DNA of 12,052 nucleotides, taken from the NCBI GenBank assembly GCA_013297575.1, contig JAAFHO010000108.1:1-12052 (forward strand), read 5' to 3'. A program made the translations under genes and the position numbers. The notes under the pieces are model-generated. The model ran no database searches. It saw only the letters and a list, made by a program, of their open reading frames with translations, and was not told the DNA's origin. This stretch comes from Chitinophagales bacterium (GTDB taxonomy: Bacteria; Bacteroidota; Bacteroidia; Chitinophagales; Saprospiraceae). Positions 1 through 7,254 of the stretch are shown one piece after another (position 1 is the stretch's first letter; each line of letters begins with the position of its first letter).

Positions 1-147
1 AGGTAATTCGGGTAAGTTGATTTGATAGACTTGTGCGCCGCTAACTTGCTGCTCGAATACTGCTGTGCCTAAGGGACTGATTACTGCTACTGTACCTTCA
101 AATACCTTATCAAAGGAGAGGGATACAGTATTGATTGCTGGATTAGG
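1..147 (-). repeat. Copy A of the shared T9SS sorting-domain DNA
   Basis: This stretch is about 90% identical to 3039-3185 in the same orientation, and the first 45 bases are exactly identical. Both copies encode the C-terminal sorting domain of adjacent secreted proteins. The encoded 53 residues differ at about five positions. Upstream of the domain the two genes show no similarity that I can see. The match stops at the window edge, so its true left end is not visible. Confidence 0.9.
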
Positions 148-2802
148 GGCTATTTTAACCGGTATGGTGTTCGTTGTTGTGCTGTATTGCTCACTTTTAT
201 TTTCCCTACCACATGGTATTTCAGTAGGGATATCCGTTTGTATTTTGTAAGCATCACCCGATGGTAAATAGTCTATCGCCTTTTCGCGTGTTCGCCCAGC
301 GTGTTGTGGGCATTGGGCTGCAATATTGTGCAACAGGTTATAATCGGTAGCATCAAAATCAATACCACGGCTTTTTTTCAGGGCTAACGCATTCAAGGTT
401 ACTTGATTTATCTCGTAAGGAGTATTTTGTGGCAGCCCTGCGAGGAATAGCGCGCAATTATCTAATTTTATTTTTCTTTCTGCTTCGATCAATTCAATTA
501 ACCCATCTTCTTGCTGCTGCAGGCTATTGAGGTTGCCGAGTATTTGCGCACGTGCTGTAAAAAAAGTATTGGGTATATGCTGATAATCGTAAATGGTTTG
601 CAACGTACCATCCAAAGCAACTAAACTACTATTCTCTGCCACTATGGCATTGCGTACCTGAGTGATAGATGCCTCCAGATTAGAGGGCATAAGCATGGCT
701 TCGTGGTGTAATTGCTTGAACTGAGCGAATTTACCTGGAGAAGTATTCTCGCGATCTGAAAAAAACACCCCAGCATCAGTACTGAGTGACTTTAACGCAG
801 GGTAAAACAACATTTTGGTGACCAAGTCTTGCTGCGTTTCCCATTCCTCAACAGTCAGATTACCCGATGAAAAACTGGATAAACTATTCTTTTCCAATAT
901 ACTAAACGATTCAGTATATTTAGGGCCTTCCGCGCCGCAATGGCCCGTAGGGTCGCCACAACTTGTTTGATAAAACCAAGTACTACCACTCTGAATAGGA
1001 TTAGGTAATTCATCCGAACCAAGGCTATAATAGAATTTTGACTGACTAACATTGTTAAAAGATCCTTTATGCCAAGCCCCAGCATCTGGTGCATAATCGG
1101 CGTTTGTAAAATGATTGTGCCTACAAATAGGAAAGCCATTTGTGTCCTCCCCTTGTACTCCAATTTTACTACCATTCTCCATGAGCAGTCCTGCAGTTTT
1201 ATCTGCACCAACAATAGGCGGCCGCTTATGCTCACCTATCCTATTGCCCCCAAAAACAGACGTGGCACAATTAAAATTAAAATGGAAACCACGAAAAGTG
1301 TTATTGGTAATATTCTCGCACATATTCCAAGGGCCACTATTTGAAAAATGGAATGCACACATACCATAATCAAATTCGGCGTCATCACCGAAAATGGTAT
1401 TTTGCTCAAAATGGTTACCAGACGAAGGCGCTTCCCAGTCATGTACATAAAAACCCCAACGATTACCGAAATCGTACGAAGTGGCAGAGCCTAAGTTTCT
1501 AGTGCTAATCCCATTAAAACGATAAAGATAGTTTGGCGCAGGGCCTACGGTTAACTCAAAAGGGGATGAAACCTTATTTCCAGCCGGGTTTCCTCCACCT
1601 TGGAACATTAACACATTATTTGACCTCAATTCAAGGCTCCCTTGTGTACCAGTATAACCTGTAACCTTTATGGCTCTTCGCTCTTTCTCTGAATCAAATG
1701 CTTCAATAATAAAATCGTTTTGTGATATGCTATGGTTAGTGCCTCCTCCACTTGGTCGATCAATCCATATTCCAGTTTTATACAAATCGGTGGAGCTCCC
1801 ATTACTGATCGTAAATAGATTTCGTTCAATCGTATTTAATGCCCCTCCAATATTAATTTGGGGGTTATTAAGATTATTAGAGGAAATGATATTATGTGTA
1901 ATACAACCTCTGAAATCGCAATTTCTTATATCAAGTGCGGTATTTTCAGCGACAATATCGTATCGGTTGTTCAAAAAATTAGATTTTTTGGTATTTGTCC
2001 CCCTAACATCCAATGATCCAAAAGTACTCGTAATGCCCCAATAAGTATTACACTCAAAATTGGTATTGCGGAAAGTAAGATTTGCCCTGAAACTCGAACT
2101 ACCGTATTTATGGTATCGTATTGTATTGGTGAGTAAACTGGTGGCGGGCTGGGGTGATCCTATTGAAATAGTAGAGAGTTTATTGGCCACTATACCGTTA
2201 TCCGAATTTGTGTTTTGAAAATTGTTAGAAGTACACTCAAAGGTATTACCTACTACAACGGCATTGGCTGCTACATTTAATCCCACATAAATATCCGTTG
2301 CATTACGATTAAAATAATTAGACAGTAAAGTAATTTGAGCAGCACTGGAAAGTATTTCTACACCCGTAAGCGCATCCTCTACATGGTTACTCTCAAAATG
2401 CAATGTTCCATTACCAGATATGGAAATACCTAGCCAACCGCTGGTACTGCAAGAAAAATATCTTGAACTAACACTATTAAGCCCCCCCCCATTTATAATT
2501 GTAATTTTTCCATTTTGTCCAAATTTTATTTTGCAATTTTGAAATAAAACAGATGTGTTAATCGTAAAATTTGATTCAATTAGAATATTTTGATTAATAA
2601 ATGAACCTGATATTAAGCTACTCGTTGATGTGGGTACTGAAAAAGTGTAGTTTGGTTCTATTGCATCGAATTTTGAGCAAAGGGTTGGTTGAGTAAGCGA
2701 ACCACAGGACGCAGGATCTTGCGCCTGTAGATTTGAGAGTGAGAAAGATAAGTAAATGGCCCAAAGGGCTAAAACTTTGAAGAGAGCGATTGCATGTTTC
2801 AT
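1..2802 (-). CDS. Secreted right-handed beta-helix protein with T9SS type A sorting domain (3' end outside window)
   Basis: The frame is open without a stop from the ATG at 2800-2802 to the window edge and gives 934 residues. By alignment with the neighbouring gene about 24 residues are missing. Residues 1-28 form a signal peptide (hydrophobic core, then LSNLQAQ, cleavage likely before D29). Residues about 60-560 are rich in Asn, Gly, Ser and Thr, with recurring short strands such as NHV, NYF, NTF and NDF. This is the look of a parallel beta-helix of the pectate-lyase/NosD type, although no catalytic site is evident. Residues about 650-850 are predicted helical and charged. Residues 882-934 (APNPAINTVSLSFD onward) are a T9SS type A sorting domain, which directs export across the outer membrane and usually anchoring. 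The protein is probably a surface or extracellular adhesin or carbohydrate-interacting protein, but the substrate is unknown. It contains a G9 tract at codons 105-107. The fold assignment is by residue pattern only. Confidence 0.88.
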   Translation of the reverse strand, partial: MKHAIALFKVLALWAIYLSFSLSNLQAQDPASCGSLTQPTLCSKFDAIEPNYTFSVPTSTSSLISGSFINQNILIESNFTINTSVLFQNCKIKFGQNGKITIINGGGLNSVSSRYFSCSTSGWLGISISGNGTLHFESNHVEDALTGVEILSSAAQITLLSNYFNRNATDIYVGLNVAANAVVVGNTFECTSNNFQNTNSDNGIVANKLSTISIGSPQPATSLLTNTIRYHKYGSSSFRANLTFRNTNFECNTYWGITSTFGSLDVRGTNTKKSNFLNNRYDIVAENTALDIRNCDFRGCITHNIISSNNLNNPQINIGGALNTIERNLFTISNGSSTDLYKTGIWIDRPSGGGTNHSISQNDFIIEAFDSEKERRAIKVTGYTGTQGSLELRSNNVLMFQGGGNPAGNKVSSPFELTVGPAPNYLYRFNGISTRNLGSATSYDFGNRWGFYVHDWEAPSSGNHFEQNTIFGDDAEFDYGMCAFHFSNSGPWNMCENITNNTFRGFHFNFNCATSVFGGNRIGEHKRPPIVGADKTAGLLMENGSKIGVQGEDTNGFPICRHNHFTNADYAPDAGAWHKGSFNNVSQSKFYYSLGSDELPNPIQSGSTWFYQTSCGDPTGHCGAEGPKYTESFSILEKNSLSSFSSGNLTVEEWETQQDLVTKMLFYPALKSLSTDAGVFFSDRENTSPGKFAQFKQLHHEAMLMPSNLEASITQVRNAIVAENSSLVALDGTLQTIYDYQHIPNTFFTARAQILGNLNSLQQQEDGLIELIEAERKIKLDNCALFLAGLPQNTPYEINQVTLNALALKKSRGIDFDATDYNLLHNIAAQCPQHAGRTREKAIDYLPSGDAYKIQTDIPTEIPCGRENKSEQYSTTTNTIPVKIAPNPAINTVSLSFDKVFEGTVAVISPLGTAVFEQQVSGAQVYQINLPELP
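2482..2490 (-). repeat. Homopolymer of nine G (coding strand) inside the beta-helix gene
   Basis: The plus strand reads C nine times in a row, encoding Gly105-Gly106-Gly107 of the beta-helix protein. As assembled the tract is in frame. Gain or loss of one base would shift the frame and end the protein early. Tracts of this kind act as phase-variation switches in surface-protein genes of several bacteria. Whether this one does so is an inference. Confidence 0.8.
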
Positions 2803-2834
2803 AAAAAATATTTTTATTTTGGTGAATAATTCTA

Positions 2835-2842
2835 CAAATATA
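2835..2842 (-). promoter_or_regulatory. Bacteroidota-type promoter for the beta-helix gene
   Basis: The minus strand reads TATATTTG, an exact match to the TAnnTTTG -7 box. A TTG that could serve as the -33 element lies at 2861-2863 with an 18-base spacer. Transcription would begin about 25 bases before the ATG at 2802. This suggests that the beta-helix gene is transcribed separately from the 575-residue gene, which ends at 2964. Confidence 0.6.
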
Positions 2843-2963
2843 AGCAAAATATTTGAAGCGCAAGGGTAGCAAATGTTAAAGTTTTTACATTCAAGTATAT
2901 TTGCACAAAAACATGCAAACAATAGATTAAAACCCATCGAATTTACCTTGCCTAAATTATTTT

Positions 2964-4691
2964 TTATCGGATAATAGCGAGTCGCTCGACCCGTGTATGC
3001 CCATCATTGCCCTGCAAACGGATAAAATAATTGCCGGAAGGTAATTCGGGTAAGTTGATTTGATAGACTTGTGCGCCGCTAACCTGTTGCTCGAATACTG
3101 CTGTGCCTAAAGGACTGACCACTGCTACTGTACCCTCAAATACCTTATCGAATGTGAGGGATATGGTATTGGTTGCTGGATTGGGGGCGATACGAACCCT
3201 TTGCAACGCTGGTTCATTAGTTGGCAAATATAACGTGGGGAAATATTCACAAAACCTATTGTTGGTATCTTTATTATCGCGGACGTGGTTAATTTCGGAG
3301 GCAGTTAAGCATATTTCACGCAGATCTTGGGTAGAGCAGAAAACAGTAAGCGTATCAAAATCAAGTAGGATGGATGTATTGGGCGCGAGATTTAAAGCAC
3401 CAAATTCTTTTGTAACCCTGATCGCATTAGATCCACAAAATGGGTTATCGTAGCAAGAATTGCCTCCAAAATAACTTATTTTGCAATATTGAATGGTATC
3501 CATGCCTTTATTTTCTACTTGCACATATACATTGGTATAGTTGGCACTATAAAAGGTACTCATAATTGGTGGTGAGGTATTGATTTGCGCAGTGCCTGTG
3601 GGTGTACCACTAAAAGAGATCCCCGTTACGGCCAAATCCAAGGTAGAAGACCATGCGCCACTGTTGCCCGTAGTATCACTAAATAGCCATACCTGATTTG
3701 ATGGGTCTAAAATGGCATGGTTGGCCACCATAATAAATCTATCACCATGTACATCGAGCAAATCGACATTGGCATAATCCACAAAAAAAGTGCCCTTTGT
3801 AACGAGGTTTCTACCAAGATCATAAGCCGCAATTTCTTGAAAATTAGGGTTGTAGGTTTTAATAATGGTATTTTCGTAGATCCCTTGCTTCACCAATGCG
3901 ACAAAACCTTCTTTACTTGTAATCAACTTAAGGTCTTGCAATGCAATCGGGATAGGGCGTATTTCGATCAAATTGAGCATTTCGTTCAGGATATAAGCGT
4001 CACTTTTACCAAAGGCAATAAAACCACCTCCATATATAGTATCTAAACGTACGATTGGCTCGGGTGAAAACCAAGGTAAACCAATAGGGTATCCTTGCAG
4101 GTCAGCAATAAACACACGATCATCCACCGCTGTAAGATAGCGGTCATTACTCAATGGTATCCGATCATTTGGCCACGGCAGGTTAAAATCGAAAGACACG
4201 GCATCGCCATTTAGGTCATACGCGACAGGCCAAACGGCGTATCCACTTACGATAAAAGTGGAATCGGAGCCTGTAAATATTTGGCCGTACCCATAATCTA
4301 GTTTTTTATGCCAAAGGATATTAATACCATCGGGAGTGATCCGAAGTAGTTGGGAATTGGTAAAAATATCGCATTGAAAAATATTTAACAAAACAACGAC
4401 CGATCCATCTTTGAGCAAAATGGCTTGCACCCCAACTACCTCATCCAGAAAAGCGACTGAATCGGCTACAGAAAAAGTGGTACTAAAGATGGGTTCCAAA
4501 TTGGCATTCAATCGACGAACATGAATGCTATCACCATCGGAAAGCCCCGACACTAAACATCCACCATCGGGGGTAGAGCGGGTATCGGTCATGTAAAAAG
4601 CACCGATATAATGTTCTTTTTGAGTAGATTGAGCAGTTAGAATGGCGTGGAAAAAAAGCAGAAAAAAAGTGTTTAGAATAAGTAGTTTCAT
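2964..4691 (-). CDS. Secreted protein with propeller-like N-terminus, Ig-like domain and T9SS type A sorting domain
   Basis: A complete 575-residue protein. Residues 1-20 form a signal peptide (MKLLILNTFF, ending LTAQ). Residues about 25-340 contain recurring short beta-strand blocks with DGG, DGS and GD turns (TPDGGCLVSG, LKDGSVVVLL, SDSTFIVSGY, SKEGFVALVK), suggestive of a beta-propeller. Residues about 345-480 contain YVQVENKGMDT and LNLAPNTS-like patterns seen in CARDB/Ig-like beta-sandwich domains of secreted proteins. Four or more Cys residues in this part could form disulfides. Residues 499-575 are a type A T9SS sorting domain (IAPNPATN start, LPSGNYFIRL, final basic LAIIR). The protein is expected on the cell surface or released. 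The specific function is not recognisable. The next gene downstream has the same sorting domain but a different body. The ATG at 4691 is chosen because it directly precedes the signal peptide. Confidence 0.9.
   Translation of the reverse strand: MKLLILNTFFLLFFHAILTAQSTQKEHYIGAFYMTDTRSTPDGGCLVSGLSDGDSIHVRRLNANLEPIFSTTFSVADSVAFLDEVVGVQAILLKDGSVVVLLNIFQCDIFTNSQLLRITPDGINILWHKKLDYGYGQIFTGSDSTFIVSGYAVWPVAYDLNGDAVSFDFNLPWPNDRIPLSNDRYLTAVDDRVFIADLQGYPIGLPWFSPEPIVRLDTIYGGGFIAFGKSDAYILNEMLNLIEIRPIPIALQDLKLITSKEGFVALVKQGIYENTIIKTYNPNFQEIAAYDLGRNLVTKGTFFVDYANVDLLDVHGDRFIMVANHAILDPSNQVWLFSDTTGNSGAWSSTLDLAVTGISFSGTPTGTAQINTSPPIMSTFYSANYTNVYVQVENKGMDTIQYCKISYFGGNSCYDNPFCGSNAIRVTKEFGALNLAPNTSILLDFDTLTVFCSTQDLREICLTASEINHVRDNKDTNNRFCEYFPTLYLPTNEPALQRVRIAPNPATNTISLTFDKVFEGTVAVVSPLGTAVFEQQVSGAQVYQINLPELPSGNYFIRLQGNDGHTRVERLAIIR
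3039..3185 (-). repeat. Copy B of the shared T9SS sorting-domain DNA
   Basis: Counterpart of 1-147 at a constant offset of 3038 bases, with no insertions or deletions over the compared stretch. Several of the roughly 12 differences are at silent codon positions. It covers most of the C-terminal sorting domain of the 575-residue protein. This copy is complete because its gene continues to the stop codon at 2964. Confidence 0.9.
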
Positions 4692-4794
4692 AATTGTTCA
4701 AATTTTATTGATATTCGTTAAGGCAACGAAGTTCGGTCAAATTGAACGAATTATTGAAAATTATTATAAAATCTGCTTGTTTTAGGCAAAAAAA

Positions 4795-5193
4795 CTATTT
4801 TTCTGCCCAATAATCCAATACCAATACCTTATCTAAATGTGGTTTTAGCACTTCTACAAATGCTAAGTGCGCAGGGTGTGGTAAATATACTGCACGGTCG
4901 GCCTCGCTGGCAAAACTCACAAAAAAGCAATGTGTAAACCCTTGGTTGAGGTTTTCGGGGCTATTATTAGTCCCCCATTCAAATGCCTTTATTTCTTTGA
5001 TCTGCGCAGGAAGTGCTTGGAATGCCTTTTCTACGGTTTTTATATCGGCTACGGCACTGCTGTCTTTAAATTTGAACAGTACAGCGTGGCGCAAAAGTTT
5101 ACCCGAAGCATCCGATGTACTTGGGGCTGGCGTATTTTGAGCGCATTGTGTATAAAGCGCTAGGGCGAGCATTAGAACTAAAATTTGACGCAT
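4795..5193 (-). CDS. Exported Dabb (stress-responsive A/B barrel) domain protein, possible lipoprotein
   Basis: A 132-residue protein. Residues 1-17 are a hydrophobic export signal ending in a Cys (LALYTQC17). This resembles a lipoprotein signal, but Gln just before the Cys is not the usual lipobox residue, so lipidation is uncertain. Residues 18-32 are a Ser/Pro/Thr-rich linker. Residues about 34-130 match the Dabb pattern: LRHAVLFKFKD at the start, GTNNSPENLNQGFTHCFFVSF in the middle, and HPAHLAFVEVLKPHL followed by VLDYW at the end. Dabb domains are small dimeric ferredoxin-like barrels. Some are enzymes (plant olivetolic acid cyclase), most are of unknown role. An exported version in Bacteroidota is presumably periplasmic or outer-membrane linked. 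It sits 130 bases behind ppgK and 103 bases before the 575-residue gene, with no clear promoter of its own. Confidence 0.88.
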   Translation of the reverse strand: MRQILVLMLALALYTQCAQNTPAPSTSDASGKLLRHAVLFKFKDSSAVADIKTVEKAFQALPAQIKEIKAFEWGTNNSPENLNQGFTHCFFVSFASEADRAVYLPHPAHLAFVEVLKPHLDKVLVLDYWAEK

Positions 5194-5323
5194 AAAATAG
5201 AAACACTTATATTATTTTGTAATAATTTTAAATATCGTTGATGTGGACAAACCCACATTTTACGCTCATTTACCGTCTATCAATGGGTCAAATAGGATTT
5301 AATGGCTTACTAAATAGCCTTCA

Positions 5324-6064
5324 TTATTGTTCTGCCGCATACGCTGCTGCTCCAATAATTCCTGCATTATTTAATAATTTTGCAGGTACAATTCTTGCAT
5401 TAATATCAAATAACTGTTGGTACTGGTCAAAAAACTTGCTTTCACCCCCACCAAGGATAAATAAATCGGGTGAAAAAAGGCGTTCTAAATGGTGCAGGTA
5501 CTCATTAAATCGGCGCGCCCATTCTTTTCGGCCAATCTTGAGTCGCTCACGTGCGCCGGAAGAGCACCATTGTTCCGCGACCTTGTTGTTTTTCCAAAGT
5601 AAATGCCCCAATTCTGTATTAGGAACGAGCATACCTTTATAAAACAAAGCAGAACCCAAACCAGAACCAATTGTAATCAGAAAAACAAGTCCGTCTTCTC
5701 CTTTTCCTACACCTTGGCGCATTTCAGCAATACCTGCTGCATCAGCGTCATTGGTGGCAAATACTTTACAGCCACTTGCCTTGCCAAAAACCTCTTCAAT
5801 ATTGGTACCGATCCAAGCCTCGTCAATATTGGCCGCCGATAAACAGACGCCATTTTTAACAATACTTGGAAAACCACAACCTACAGGGCCTGAATAGTCA
5901 AAAAAGCGCACCACTTGGGCAAATGCTTCTGCCATTGCTTCGGGCGTTGCGGGTTGAGGAGTAGGAACGCGAAAGCGCTCCCCCGATAGTTTTCCTTTTT
6001 CTAAATCTACGATTGCGCCCTTAATACCGGACGCACCTACATCAATGCCTAAAATATGGCTCAT
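5324..6064 (-). CDS. ppgK: Polyphosphate glucokinase (ROK family)
   Basis: A 246-residue cytoplasmic sugar kinase that phosphorylates glucose to glucose-6-phosphate, in this subfamily typically using inorganic polyphosphate (EC 2.7.1.63), sometimes also ATP. The N-terminal phosphate loop is GIDVGASGIKGAIVD (residues 6-20). The catalytic Asp is D106 in TNDADAAG. The second phosphate motif is TIGSGLGSALF (131-141), followed by TELGH (150-154). The C-terminal part has EWARRFNEYL, SPDLFILGGGESK and VPAKLLNNAGIIGAA (226-240), the pattern I know from actinobacterial PpgK. The Cys-rich zinc motif of many ROK kinases is absent, as expected for PpgK. Length is close to the usual 250. It lies 89 bases behind pdxA on the same strand and may be co-transcribed. 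Phosphoryl donor preference cannot be settled from sequence. Confidence 0.9.
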   Translation of the reverse strand: MSHILGIDVGASGIKGAIVDLEKGKLSGERFRVPTPQPATPEAMAEAFAQVVRFFDYSGPVGCGFPSIVKNGVCLSAANIDEAWIGTNIEEVFGKASGCKVFATNDADAAGIAEMRQGVGKGEDGLVFLITIGSGLGSALFYKGMLVPNTELGHLLWKNNKVAEQWCSSGARERLKIGRKEWARRFNEYLHHLERLFSPDLFILGGGESKFFDQYQQLFDINARIVPAKLLNNAGIIGAAAYAAEQ

Positions 6065-6153
6065 AAAATATTTGGTGATAAAAGATAAGTCTAATTTTTC
6101 TAAAATTTTAGGACTTTCCAGTGAAGTAAGTGCCTAAATGTTATCCTTACGAG

Positions 6154-7248
6154 TTACTCGGGAATAACGGTTACAATTTCTTCATCTGCTCCAGTTTCGT
6201 CTGTAAGCGTTTTATGTTTGCGGCGTTCTAGTGAATTAGAGCGCATATCGAGGTACTCGTTGCGATTTTTCACGATATCGGCAGCCAAATATAGGGCACG
6301 GATAAACGACGATGTTTCGGCTTCGCCTTTTCCTGCAATATCATACGCCGTACCGTGGTCGGGTGATGTACGTACCGATGCTAAACCGGCTGTATAATTC
6401 ACGCCTTCGCCAAAAGAAAGGACTTTGAACGGTACCAGTCCTTGATCGTGGTACATCGCCAAAATGCCGTCAAATTTAGCAAACTGACCAGAACCGAAGA
6501 AACCATCCGCCGGATAAGGGCCAAAGGCGAGTACACCCTTGTTTTTTGCGTCTTCAATGGCTGGACGAACAATATTTTCGTCTTCTTTACCAATTGCTCC
6601 TTCGTCGCCCGCATGTGGGTTCAGTCCTAATACAGCGATCAACGGTTTATCAATACCGAAATCCACCTTGAGTGTCTCGTTCAGTATTTGAATTTTCCGA
6701 AGAATTTTATCTCGGGTGACTGCTGCGGCTACTTCTTTGATCGGCAAGTGATTGGTTACCACCCCTACCCTTAAATTATCACTCACCATCAGCATGAGGG
6801 AGTCTTTCGCTCCCATTTCGCTGGTGATATATTCAGTATGCCCAATAAAAGGGAATTTAGCCATTTGCATGGCTGCTTTATTTATCGGCGCAGTGACCAA
6901 AGCATCGATAGCACCAGATTTGAAATCCTTCACAGCCCTTTCCAAAGCCAATTTGGCACATTCGCCACTGACATCGGTGGGTTTGCCGAGGGTAATATTG
7001 ATATTATCGTTCCAACAGTTAATTACATTTATTCTACCTGCCACTGCCTCTTCGGGAGTATTGATGGTAAAGAACTGGATATTTTCCTCAGAAATAATAT
7101 TTTTATGGTACGCGGCTACTTTTGTGTTGCCATAGAGTACTGTTCTATAACGCGCACCTGCTTTTTGTATGGCAATGGCTTTGATGACCACTTCCAATCC
7201 TATACCATTTACATCGCCACAAGTTATACCTATTATTATATTGCTCAT
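6154..7248 (-). CDS. pdxA: 4-hydroxythreonine-4-phosphate dehydrogenase
   Basis: A 364-residue cytoplasmic NAD-dependent enzyme of the DXP-dependent pyridoxal-5'-phosphate pathway (EC 1.1.1.262). It oxidises 4-phosphohydroxy-L-threonine, and the product is condensed by PdxJ. Recognisable motifs are GDVNGIGLE (11-19), substrate-binding GHTEY (136-140, H137 and T138), and the three metal-ligand His residues H167 (NHLPI), H212 (NPHAGDEG) and H267 (MYHDQGLVPFK). The phosphate/NAD region follows (RTSPDHGTAYDIAGKG, 293-308). The usual GDPxGIGPE reads GDVNGIGLE here, a variation I recall from Bacteroidota. The protein is about 35 residues longer than the E. coli enzyme, mainly because of a charged C-terminal tail (about 340-364). 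The ATG at 7248 is 6 bases past the pepA stop, so the two genes are almost certainly one operon. Confidence 0.96.
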   Translation of the reverse strand: MSNIIIGITCGDVNGIGLEVVIKAIAIQKAGARYRTVLYGNTKVAAYHKNIISEENIQFFTINTPEEAVAGRINVINCWNDNINITLGKPTDVSGECAKLALERAVKDFKSGAIDALVTAPINKAAMQMAKFPFIGHTEYITSEMGAKDSLMLMVSDNLRVGVVTNHLPIKEVAAAVTRDKILRKIQILNETLKVDFGIDKPLIAVLGLNPHAGDEGAIGKEDENIVRPAIEDAKNKGVLAFGPYPADGFFGSGQFAKFDGILAMYHDQGLVPFKVLSFGEGVNYTAGLASVRTSPDHGTAYDIAGKGEAETSSFIRALYLAADIVKNRNEYLDMRSNSLERRKHKTLTDETGADEEIVTVIPE

Positions 7249-7254
7249 GCAGTT

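Noticed and set aside
855..1448. Two minus-strand frames (855-1235 and 1236-1448) that could suggest small genes
   Set aside because: They are out-of-frame shadows of the beta-helix gene, whose own frame stays open through the region.
1670..2044. Open reading frame of 124 codons on the plus strand
   Set aside because: It lies wholly inside the beta-helix gene on the opposite strand, which has a continuous frame, signal peptide and sorting domain. The plus-strand product has no recognisable features.
2618..2872. Minus-strand frame overlapping the start of the beta-helix gene
   Set aside because: It begins upstream of the predicted promoter box and is in a different frame from the signal peptide. 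The ATG at 2802 explains the region better.
2900..2919. Hairpin TTTGCA/TGCAAA after the 575-residue gene, as a terminator
   Set aside because: It has a short stem and an 8-base loop, and is not followed by a T-run on the minus strand.
4701..4709. Promoter box TAAAATTTG (minus strand) just before the 575-residue gene
   Set aside because: It has three instead of two bases between TA and TTTG and would place the start very close to the ATG. It is too weak to list.
5241..5258. Hairpin ATGTGG-ACAAAC-CCACAT downstream of ppgK, as a terminator
   Set aside because: The stem is only 6 bp, and reading in the direction of the gene (minus strand) no T-run follows directly.
6100..6111. Palindrome CTAAAATTTTAG between pdxA and ppgK
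   Set aside because: Perfect but AT-only apart from its ends and short, as expected by chance in AT-rich spacer. There is no supporting context.
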